Assembly (NCBI GenBank): GCA_016744475.1
Contig: JADGEH010000003.1
Location: 1 to 64,000, forward strand
DNA from: Thiotrichales bacterium
GTDB lineage: Bacteria > Pseudomonadota > Gammaproteobacteria > Beggiatoales > Beggiatoaceae
Direction: 5' to 3'
DNA length: 64,000 nucleotides
In this document: positions 50,268 through 57,956 of the stretch, one piece after another
Layout: the number at the start of each line of letters is the position of its first letter
How positions within the stretch are numbered: position 1 is the stretch's first letter
Made by a program: the position numbers and the translations under genes
The notes under the pieces: model-generated
What the model saw: only the letters and a program-made list of their open reading frames with translations
Databases searched by the model: none
What the model was told of the DNA's origin: nothing

Positions 50268-51071
50268 ATGAACAATACTCCTGATATTCTGAAAAAAATC
50301 ATTCAGCGCAAGCAACAAGAAATACATGAAGCTCGTGCGCAAATGCCTTTAAACAGCCTCATCCAAAAAGCCTCTAACGCCTCTCCCACACGAGGTTTTG
50401 CAAACGCTTTACGGCAGCGCATGAGCGCTGGACAAGCGGGGGTCATTGCCGAAATCAAAAAAGCCTCCCCCAGCAAAGGCGTGCTACGAGAAGATTTTCA
50501 TCCCGCCGCCATTGCACAAAGCTATGCCGCACAGGGCGCCGCCTGTTTATCCGTGCTGACCGATAAAGATTTTTTCCAAGGTGCGCCTGAATATTTAGGC
50601 CAAGCCCGCAATGCTTGCGACTTACCCGTGCTGTGCAAAGATTTCATGGTTGATCCTTATCAAGTGTATGCGGCTCGCAGTTGGGACGCGGATTGTATTT
50701 TGCTCATTGCCGCCGTTTTAGATGATCAGCAAATGCAAGCACTTGGCAGCCAAGCCACAGATTTAGGCATGGATGTGTTGGTAGAAGTGCATGACGAAGC
50801 CGAATTACACCGCGCCTTGCGTTTGGATTTTCCATTATTAGGTATTAATAACCGCAACTTACGCACCTTTGAAACCCGCTTAGACACTACGTTAGATTTG
50901 CGCCAACAAGTGCCAGCAGAGCGTGTGCTCGTCACTGAAAGCGGCATACACAGCCGCGCTGATGTGGAAATGATGCAAGCCCATCAGGTGAATACCTTTT
51001 TAGTCGGAGAAGCCTTCATGCGCCAACTCGATCCGGGTGCTGCCCTCAAAACCCTCTTTTTCCCCCACTAA
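50268..51071 (+). CDS. trpC: Indole-3-glycerol phosphate synthase TrpC
   Basis: TrpC closes the indole ring in tryptophan synthesis. The 267-residue TIM-barrel protein shows '[20 protein letters not shown]', '[15 protein letters not shown]', '[16 protein letters not shown]', '[11 protein letters not shown]' and '[14 protein letters not shown]', all diagnostic; catalytic Lys and Glu positions (K in CKDF, E in TESG) are intact. It stands apart from other trp genes and is followed three bases later by a CobW-type GTPase. Confidence 0.95.
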   Translation: MNNTPDILKKIIQRKQQEIHEARAQMPLNSLIQKASNASPTRGFANALRQRMSAGQAGVIAEIKKASPSKGVLREDFHPAAIAQSYAAQGAACLSVLTDKDFFQGAPEYLGQARNACDLPVLCKDFMVDPYQVYAARSWDADCILLIAAVLDDQQMQALGSQATDLGMDVLVEVHDEAELHRALRLDFPLLGINNRNLRTFETRLDTTLDLRQQVPAERVLVTESGIHSRADVEMMQAHQVNTFLVGEAFMRQLDPGAALKTLFFPH

Positions 51072-51073
51072 AA

Positions 51074-52183
51074 GTGAAGCCTGTGAAAACGCCTGTTCAA
51101 TTACCCGCCGATAAGACCCATCAGCGCATTCCCATTCATGTCATTACGGGCTTTTTGGGGAGTGGCAAAACGCGCTTGCTCAATCAATTATTGGGGCAAG
51201 CGGGGATGCGCAACACGGCGATTATTGTGAATGAATTTGGCGAGATCAGCATTGATCATCTGCTGGTTCAAGCTTCCACCGAGGACATTATGCGCTTGGC
51301 GGGCGGTTGTTTATGCTGTTCCGTGCGGACTGATTTAGTCAAAACCTTAGAACAACTCTTTGCTAAACAACAAAATAACGATGCTTACCATTTTTCTCAA
51401 GTGGTCATTGAAACCAGCGGATTGGCTGATCCGGCTCCCATCTTGCGGACTTTATTAGATGATGCTTTTGTGACGGCACACTTTCGTTTAGAAAATGTAG
51501 TGACTACGGTTGATACCGTTTATGGTACAGAACATTTGAAAGATTATGAAGAATCTGTAAAGCAAGCGGCTTTGGCACATCATTTAATTTTAACTAAAAC
51601 CGATTTACCGCAGGCAGATGTGAACAGTTTACTGCCGCGCTTAAAACAACTTAATCCCACGGCTCAGATACATGATATTCATCAAGCAGAGCCGCAATCA
51701 GATGTATTATTTAAATCCAGAGCCTATGATACTCATCATAAAGAATTAAATGTGACAAGCTGGCTGCAAGCCGATTTATATAGAACCTTACCCACACATG
51801 AACCGATTCAAGATACAAAAAATACCTCAATGCATTATGAAGATTACATTCAATCTTTTTGCTTGGAAATAGAAGAAAGACTGTCATGGACAGTCTTAGA
51901 ACTATGGATTCAACAACTGACTCGATTACGCGGCAAAGATTTACTGCGTATTAAAGGCATTGCCTATACGCAGGAGACGGATTTACCCGTCGTCATTCAA
52001 GGTGTGCAGCATATTCTACAACCGCCCACTACTTTATCTCGCTGGCCTCAAGCTCGACCACGCACGCAAATTGTATTTATCACACGCAATATTAGCCTAG
52101 AAAAAATTGAGCGTAGCTTACACGCTTTACGGCAAAGTCAATCACCTGTTGATATTTGCCAAGCGGCGATGATTTTATTGTGA
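51074..52183 (+). CDS. CobW/COG0523-family G3E GTPase
   Basis: A 369-residue metal-handling GTPase: P-loop 'VITGFLGSGKTRLLNQLL', 'IIVNEFGEISID', metal-binding 'GGCLCCSVRTDLVKTL', switch 'VIETSGLADPAPIL' and NKxD as 'LTKTDLP', with a CobW C-terminal domain (LLRIKGIAYTQETDLPVVIQ). COG0523 proteins deliver or insert metals such as zinc or cobalt; the client here is unclear. It begins with GTG just after the trpC stop; a GTG nine bases later is possible. A His-rich tail is not present. The stop codon overlaps a solo MITE terminus. Confidence 0.88.
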   Translation: MKPVKTPVQLPADKTHQRIPIHVITGFLGSGKTRLLNQLLGQAGMRNTAIIVNEFGEISIDHLLVQASTEDIMRLAGGCLCCSVRTDLVKTLEQLFAKQQNNDAYHFSQVVIETSGLADPAPILRTLLDDAFVTAHFRLENVVTTVDTVYGTEHLKDYEESVKQAALAHHLILTKTDLPQADVNSLLPRLKQLNPTAQIHDIHQAEPQSDVLFKSRAYDTHHKELNVTSWLQADLYRTLPTHEPIQDTKNTSMHYEDYIQSFCLEIEERLSWTVLELWIQQLTRLRGKDLLRIKGIAYTQETDLPVVIQGVQHILQPPTTLSRWPQARPRTQIVFITRNISLEKIERSLHALRQSQSPVDICQAAMILL

Positions 52184-52202
52184 CCCCCTTGCAACAAGTC
52201 TA
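52183..52202. mobile_element. Solo type B terminus
   Basis: ACCCCCTTGCAACAAGTCTA matches the right end of the type B element at 6888-7050 (ACCCCTTGCAACAAGTCTA) with one extra C and is followed by TTAAT. No left end is nearby, so it is a remnant or a partial copy; it begins at the last base of the CobW-type stop codon. Confidence 0.6.
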
Positions 52203-52222
52203 TTAATACATACCCACATCAC

Positions 52223-53734
52223 ATGAACTCAGAATTGATGGCTTTTATCTTTTTGCTCATATTAGGCTACTTGCTTATTCGTTTAGCCCTGCTAGGGTTG
52301 AAACGTCTATATATGGCATTGCCCTTAGAATGGCAGCATGATTTCAATATTCTTCATGCACCACTCAATGCTTTAATCATTGTCATGGTGTTGTTGAGCG
52401 GGCAACAATCTTCTTTATTTTTGGATGTTTTACGCAGTGATATTTTAGAGAGAATCAATGAATTTTTATTATTCCTAAGTTTAAGCTGGTGTGCAATACG
52501 CTTTATGAGCTTTGCTCTATTTAATCTCTATTTCATACGCCACAAAAAACGCATTATCCCTAATATTGTGAGCTGGTTGGTTCGACAACTATGCTATTTA
52601 ACATTACTCATCCTGTACTTGCATTTAGAATACTATTTTGCCTTGGGTGATTTAATGGTCATGAGCTTTATATTGCTTGTGATTCTCAGCATTACTTTCC
52701 AGCGTCCATTAAATAATATATTTATTGATTTTTATGCTTCTTTTGCTCACGATTTTCAATATGGTGATTTCATTGAAATGGATGGCAAGCGAGGTATGGT
52801 GATAGAAAGTGAATGGCAACATCTCACCTTGTTGGATGAGGACGATCATCGTGTATTTTTACCTATAAAACGTTTATTAGATACACAGGTCAGTCAATTT
52901 AGAGAAGAAGCATCAGGCTATCGTTTGTCTTTAGCTTTTAATCTCAGTGGAGCATTACCGCCGAATAAAGTACGCGAGTTATTAATCAATACGGCATTAG
53001 AAGTCAATGGCATATTAAAAGACACGCCCCCTGATGCTTATTTAGACAGCAGTCAAGGAGATTTCAATCATTACACTTTGATTTGTCTTTGTAATGAAGC
53101 GCACAGCATTAAACAGATTAAGCATCGTATTTTTTCTCAAAGTTGGTATAAACTGCATCGAATGGGATTAACTTATCCCTTTGCACATCACCCGCCCACA
53201 TTGAGTGACAGGCACAGTCCACCATTACAGCAACATCATATTGCTCAATTACTCAGTGACACCGAGTTTTTCTCTCCTCTTAGTTCTAGCGAAATACAAC
53301 ACCTGGCTGAAACGGCTCAGCTTGAATTATATGGTCAAGGTGAGCGTTTATTTAATCAAGGAGAACCGGGGAGTTCTTTATATATTATCTTTTCTGGACG
53401 AGTGTCTATCCAAGTTAGCCAAGCGGCTTCACCTGACACAGAAGTTGAAATTAATCAATTAGAATCGGGCAGTGTGTTTGGTGAAATTTCTTTGCTCACG
53501 GGGGCTTCGCGTAGTGCTAATGTCTTGATAATGGAAGAAAGCTATCTTATTTGTGTTGAAAAACATTCATTTCAAACTATTCTTAGTCATAACCCCGCTA
53601 TTATTGAAGCGCTCACCGACATTATGGTTCAACGTCAAACTCATCTTAGCCAAATCGCCATGAATGAGTCTGCACAACAAACTGAACGTCGTCATCTACT
53701 CACCAGTATCCAAAATTTTTTCTCTGTTAAATAG
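52223..53734 (+). CDS. MscS-type channel with cyclic-nucleotide-binding domain
   Basis: A 503-residue inner-membrane channel. About five hydrophobic segments (around 5-25, 42-60, 78-103, 118-140 and 145-168) end in an MscS pore/beta-domain (FQYGDFIEMDGKRGMVIESE, DDHRVFLPIKRLLDTQ). After residue about 345 a cNMP-binding domain begins: 'LYGQGERLFNQGEPGSSLYI', 'FSGRVSIQVSQ' and 'GSVFGEISLLTGASRSANVL', the last matching the phosphate-binding cassette with Arg retained. This is the bacterial cyclic-nucleotide-gated (bCNG) layout, suggesting opening or desensitisation by cAMP or cGMP, or by tension. It is first in the run ending with the CHAT and exoprotein genes; the next ORF starts immediately after its stop. 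Confidence 0.88.
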   Translation: MNSELMAFIFLLILGYLLIRLALLGLKRLYMALPLEWQHDFNILHAPLNALIIVMVLLSGQQSSLFLDVLRSDILERINEFLLFLSLSWCAIRFMSFALFNLYFIRHKKRIIPNIVSWLVRQLCYLTLLILYLHLEYYFALGDLMVMSFILLVILSITFQRPLNNIFIDFYASFAHDFQYGDFIEMDGKRGMVIESEWQHLTLLDEDDHRVFLPIKRLLDTQVSQFREEASGYRLSLAFNLSGALPPNKVRELLINTALEVNGILKDTPPDAYLDSSQGDFNHYTLICLCNEAHSIKQIKHRIFSQSWYKLHRMGLTYPFAHHPPTLSDRHSPPLQQHHIAQLLSDTEFFSPLSSSEIQHLAETAQLELYGQGERLFNQGEPGSSLYIIFSGRVSIQVSQAASPDTEVEINQLESGSVFGEISLLTGASRSANVLIMEESYLICVEKHSFQTILSHNPAIIEALTDIMVQRQTHLSQIAMNESAQQTERRHLLTSIQNFFSVK

Positions 53735-55018
53735 ATGTTTTCCTTCAATACATTTATCGCTCCATATACTATTTTCATCCAGATGTGTGTGTGGCTATTA
53801 TGTGGTTGGGGCGTGAGTCTTCCAGCTTTGGCTTTTGATACCAGTTGGCACTACAAATCCAGCCAAGCGGTTATCGACTATTATGAACTGCCCCCACACA
53901 GTGCTCGCATCTTACATATTGGCACTTGGGGACCTGATTATTATCAAGTGTTCCAATTATTAATCGGAGAAAAACTCAAATATTTAGAAGATGAACACAG
54001 TTTAAGGTTAATTCCTGGTATCAAACAGGCATTGCGTCAAGCTTCAAACTTAGGTGAAGAACACATTGAAATGCAAAAACGTTCAGTATTTATGCATTTT
54101 GATAATATTCATTTTGAATTAGAAGAAAACAAACAGTTTGATGCGTTATTTAAAAAATTATTTAATAATTTAGTTCACTTGCTATCCAGCACCTATACAA
54201 ACCCTCATTTTTCTGTTGAAAAAAAACGTAGCATCATGCTCTTGGCATTGGGAAGTGCGTTACACATGGTGCAAGATTTCTATGCTCATACCAATTGGGT
54301 TGATTTAGATTTTGCTCAATATCATTGGCGCTGGCGACAGTTATCAACCCGTGCTCCCACCTATTTTGAAGCTAAACAAGTCTTTGGTGCAGGCTTTCAC
54401 CAACCGCCTGAATTTCCTTTTTTAATTGAAAGTGGCATTTATGAAGGAGGGGAGAAAACAGCTAAAGAAGATTTACCCAAAACTCAACAAGGCATTCCTA
54501 AAAGCCATGACTATCTCAGCCATGACCATACTCAATTAAACAGTGCAACACATGATAATGTGCGATTACACAATTGTGGCGCTGTTCCAACAGCGCAGTT
54601 TTCTGCTGTTTTACATCAGCAGTTTGCAGTGCAAACTGCCATGGCCGCTAGTTTGGAATGGATGAGATGGTTAAAACAGTCTGATAAAATGAAAGTAGTG
54701 TTTGAACTCATTAAACAACCTGTTGAGCGCCGTTTATTCCGTGATGCTTCAGATCATTTGATTCTTGGGATGAAACGTTCTTCTTGTTTAGTCGGTGCTT
54801 GGGATGGGAGTCATCCTATCGCTTCTGAAGCGCATGAATGCAAGGCTGCGGGTTTAAGCATTAGCCATGTCATGTTAGAAGTGTTACACGGCTATCACGA
54901 ACCACTTCCCACACCCTTTAATGAATTTTGGCAATTATATTTAGAACAAGATATTATTGGTCAGCTCATTGAAGGCTTGGGTGATCTTGATAGTGGGCAT
55001 TATATATTTTCCCCCTAA
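53735..55018 (+). CDS. HET-C-like secreted protein
   Basis: A 427-residue protein with an N-terminal signal peptide or anchor (about 10-33) and a helical core. Its signature 'LGSALHMVQDFYAHTNWVDL' (about 172-191) matches the HET-C family, related to zinc-dependent phospholipase C/P1 nuclease folds, and other candidate metal ligands appear in 'KSHDYLSHDHTQLN' and the N-terminal 'HSARILHIGTWGPDYY'. HET-C-type proteins in fungi take part in heterokaryon incompatibility and lytic death; bacterial roles are unknown. Its start immediately follows the upstream channel's stop. The CHAT protein follows after 100 bases. Confidence 0.75.
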   Translation: MFSFNTFIAPYTIFIQMCVWLLCGWGVSLPALAFDTSWHYKSSQAVIDYYELPPHSARILHIGTWGPDYYQVFQLLIGEKLKYLEDEHSLRLIPGIKQALRQASNLGEEHIEMQKRSVFMHFDNIHFELEENKQFDALFKKLFNNLVHLLSSTYTNPHFSVEKKRSIMLLALGSALHMVQDFYAHTNWVDLDFAQYHWRWRQLSTRAPTYFEAKQVFGAGFHQPPEFPFLIESGIYEGGEKTAKEDLPKTQQGIPKSHDYLSHDHTQLNSATHDNVRLHNCGAVPTAQFSAVLHQQFAVQTAMAASLEWMRWLKQSDKMKVVFELIKQPVERRLFRDASDHLILGMKRSSCLVGAWDGSHPIASEAHECKAAGLSISHVMLEVLHGYHEPLPTPFNEFWQLYLEQDIIGQLIEGLGDLDSGHYIFSP

Positions 55019-55118
55019 GCACCAGCGTTTTACCAAATCATTGAAGATGAATTATCTCCCGCCAAATACCTTCTTTCTAAACCTTGTAAAATACAAAACA
55101 TTTCACGGATATAGAATC

Positions 55119-57416
55119 ATGCCTATTTTATTTATTGTGGTTTCTATTGTTTCCAGCTTTTTGGGTGTGACCTGGGCTGCGGATTTCCATCGCTTAAATC
55201 AGCAAGCAGAACAAGCCTTTATCGACGGAGATTACGCTGATGCGCGGGCACATTGGCAAGCCAGCTTGCAATTATTGGATTTATCCATTACACAAAAAGT
55301 AGATGCCTTAACGCGCCTAGCCGCCGCACAACAAGGGCAAGGCAACTTGCAGGCCATGTTTAGTAGCTTGAATCAAGCACTGGATGTAAACCCACACCGC
55401 CATGTTGTGCAACAAGCACAAATACAGGCGCAATTGAGCGATGCTTGGTTAAGTATTGATAAACCACAAGCCGCGCTGGTAGCGGCACAGGCTGCGGTGC
55501 AAGCGGCCTTAGATACGGACGATAACATCGCCCAAGCTTATGCCTTTTTCAGCCGCGCTAATGTTTACAGCATGATGCTCCATCAACAAAAAGCGCAGAA
55601 GGATTTTTCTCAAGTTCATCGCTTATTACCTCAAACCCATGAATTACGTTTTAAGGCCGCCTTAAATCAAGTGGATTTAGAGATAGAATTTGAACAACTA
55701 GAATCTGCACAACAGAATTTGCAACAAGCTCATCATCTTGGGCAGCAATTACCTTTATCCAGTTTTGCTCAATTAAATGCATTGTTAGCCTGGAGTGTAC
55801 AGGCGCAAGCATTGGCTCAGTTGTTTAAGGACACACAAATTCATACGACAGTGCCCGTTGCTTTATTACAGCAAGCAGAAAACACGTTACGGCAAGCTAT
55901 TCAGCACACAGAAAAGACACAAAATAGGGTGGCTCGTGCGGATGCTTATGGACAACTGGGGCACTTGTATGAAACTCAGCAGCGTTATGAAGAAGCGCTG
56001 CCATTAACTCAGCAAGCGATTTTTTTTGCTGAACAAACAGAGTATGCGAAATTACGTTATCGCTGGCATTGGCAGCGCGGACGCATATTGCGAGCCTTGC
56101 ACAAACGACCGCAAGCAATTGCAGCTTATCACCGCGCAGTACGCTTGCTGCAACCTGTGCAACATGACTTACAAACGGGTTATCGCTATGCTTCGCACCA
56201 TTTTAATGACAGTGTGCGCCCGGTGTATTACGGCTTGGCTGATTTATTATTACAACAAGCTGCACAGCTTGAAGGCGAAGCGCGTCAAGCCTTGTTGCGT
56301 CAGGCTATGGATAGTATAGAAAAAAGCAAAGTGGCTGAATTACAAAACTATTTCAAAGACACTTGCAGTGCAGCATTGCAACCCCGTCAAGTTGATTTAG
56401 CCCTGGTAGCCCCTAACAGCGCAGTGTTATATCCCATTGCTCTCCCAGATCGTTTGGTGTTGTTATTAAATTTAGGCGACACCATCCACCAAACAGAAGT
56501 GCCTATCCAGCAAACAGAACTGAAAACCACTGCTTTTATTTTTGCCTATGACGTACAAAACCGTGTGAATAATCGCTTTTTCTATGCCGCTTGGGATTTA
56601 TATAACTGGTTAATTCGCCCGGTCGTTGAAAAACTCCGTGCTGCGCAAGTGGATACTTTAGTGGTGGCACCGGATGGTATTTTTCGTCTATTACCTTTTG
56701 CCGCATTGCACGATGGTAAAAACTTTTTGATTGAAGAATTTGCGGTCGTCACAACTCCCAGCTTAACGTTGACTGATCCACATCCCATCAATTGGAAGGA
56801 GGCTGAATTATTATTGGTCGGTCTCTCAGAAGGGGTTCAGGGTTACACCGCTTTGCCAGGGGTTTTAACAGAATTAAGTAATATTCAAGGCATTGCTCAA
56901 TCACAGGTGTCTGGAGTATCACAAATTTTGAATCAAGCCTATTCCGTTGATAGTTTAACTCAAGCCTTAAAAAATACGCCTTATTCCATTATTCATTTAG
57001 CTACACATGGAGAGTTTAACTCTTTGGCAGCAGATAGTTATTTGCTCACGTATGGAGAAAAATTACAAATGGATACTTTGCAAAATATCATTGGTTTAGG
57101 GCGATTTCGAGAAACACCTTTAGAACTATTGACTTTAAGTGCGTGTAAAACTGCGACAGGTGATGATCGCGCTGCATTGGGTTTAGCCGGGGTAGCTATA
57201 AAAGCCGGAGCACGGAGTGCGCTGGCTAGTTTATGGTCATTAGATGATGAAGTAGCGGCGTTAATGATTACTGAGTTTTATCAGTTACTGTTACAAGAAA
57301 ACGGTATGAGCAAAGCTAAATCCTTACAACAAGCACAAAAATCATTGATAACACAGGTACGTTATGAGCATCCCGCGTATTGGGCGGCTTTTTTATTAAT
57401 TGGAAGTTGGCTATAG
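55119..57416 (+). CDS. TPR-CHAT protein, paralogue 2
   Basis: A 765-residue protein collinear with paralogue 1 at 30462 over most of its length: signal peptide (ILFIVVSIVSSFLGVTWAAD), TPR repeats (for example 'YGQLGHLYETQQRYEEALPL') and a C-terminal CHAT domain with His in 'HLATHGEF' (H630) and Cys in 'LTLSACKTATGDDRAALGLA' (C676). The low-complexity insertion of paralogue 1 is absent. The frame opens at 54957 inside the HET-C gene, but the ATG at 55119 gives a clean signal peptide. The gene is 12 bases before the MreB-like ORF and probably co-transcribed with HET-C, MreB-N and the exoprotein. Confidence 0.88.
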   Translation: MPILFIVVSIVSSFLGVTWAADFHRLNQQAEQAFIDGDYADARAHWQASLQLLDLSITQKVDALTRLAAAQQGQGNLQAMFSSLNQALDVNPHRHVVQQAQIQAQLSDAWLSIDKPQAALVAAQAAVQAALDTDDNIAQAYAFFSRANVYSMMLHQQKAQKDFSQVHRLLPQTHELRFKAALNQVDLEIEFEQLESAQQNLQQAHHLGQQLPLSSFAQLNALLAWSVQAQALAQLFKDTQIHTTVPVALLQQAENTLRQAIQHTEKTQNRVARADAYGQLGHLYETQQRYEEALPLTQQAIFFAEQTEYAKLRYRWHWQRGRILRALHKRPQAIAAYHRAVRLLQPVQHDLQTGYRYASHHFNDSVRPVYYGLADLLLQQAAQLEGEARQALLRQAMDSIEKSKVAELQNYFKDTCSAALQPRQVDLALVAPNSAVLYPIALPDRLVLLLNLGDTIHQTEVPIQQTELKTTAFIFAYDVQNRVNNRFFYAAWDLYNWLIRPVVEKLRAAQVDTLVVAPDGIFRLLPFAALHDGKNFLIEEFAVVTTPSLTLTDPHPINWKEAELLLVGLSEGVQGYTALPGVLTELSNIQGIAQSQVSGVSQILNQAYSVDSLTQALKNTPYSIIHLATHGEFNSLAADSYLLTYGEKLQMDTLQNIIGLGRFRETPLELLTLSACKTATGDDRAALGLAGVAIKAGARSALASLWSLDDEVAALMITEFYQLLLQENGMSKAKSLQQAQKSLITQVRYEHPAYWAAFLLIGSWL

Positions 57417-57428
57417 AGTGCTGAATTT

Positions 57429-57908
57429 ATGTTTAAGAATTTCTTTAGTAACACTTTATATATACAAGTGTGGACTCATCAAATCAAAGTGACCGTCATT
57501 GAAACGGGAGAAGTCTTTTCTGAAAGACCCTTAGTGGCTATTCAAGTCAATAATAAAGGTGTTAAGTCTATTGTTGCCATAGGTCATGCAGCCACAAAGA
57601 CTCAAAATGCAGAAGTGATTAATCCATTTGAACATCCCCGCCTGCTGCTGGCGGATTTTGTTGTTGGAGAAAAACTACTGCAATGGATATTTCATAAAAT
57701 ATACCAAAAAAAACCCTTTAAACCTGCACCTTGTGTTGTGATTCATCCTTTGGAAAAACTAGAAGGGGGATTAACGGATATTGAACGCCGTGCCTTTAAA
57801 GAACTGGCTTTGGGAGCGGGTGCTCAAGATGTAGTAGTTTATCAAGGTGCAGAATTATCTATCCAGAATTTTGATTTTAAAGCCTTAAAAAAACAAGAAG
57901 ACAAATAA
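57429..57908 (+). CDS. Free-standing MreB N-terminal-domain-like protein
   Basis: A 159-residue protein collinear with roughly the first 150 residues of MreB: 'LYIQVWTHQIKVTVIETGEV', 'AIGHAATKTQNAEVINPFEH', 'PRLLLADFVVGEKLLQWIFH', 'VVIHPLEKLEGGLTDIERRA' and 'ALGAGAQDVVVYQGAELS'. It stops before the domain II nucleotide-binding elements (phosphate 2, adenosine motifs), and ends in a Lys-rich tail. So it cannot be a complete actin-like ATPase. It may bind MreB or the cell envelope machinery and interfere with it or tether to it. Its neighbours are a secreted CHAT protein and an exoprotein. The next frame starts immediately after its stop. Confidence 0.7.
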   Translation: MFKNFFSNTLYIQVWTHQIKVTVIETGEVFSERPLVAIQVNNKGVKSIVAIGHAATKTQNAEVINPFEHPRLLLADFVVGEKLLQWIFHKIYQKKPFKPAPCVVIHPLEKLEGGLTDIERRAFKELALGAGAQDVVVYQGAELSIQNFDFKALKKQEDK

Positions 57909-57956
57909 TTGGTATTGACTCCATTCACCGATAATATTGGAAATATAAAAGCTCGT

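Noticed and set aside
54957-55118. Upstream start of the second CHAT gene within the HET-C gene
   Set aside because: The added 54 residues overlap the HET-C coding sequence and would bury the signal peptide that begins at 55119.
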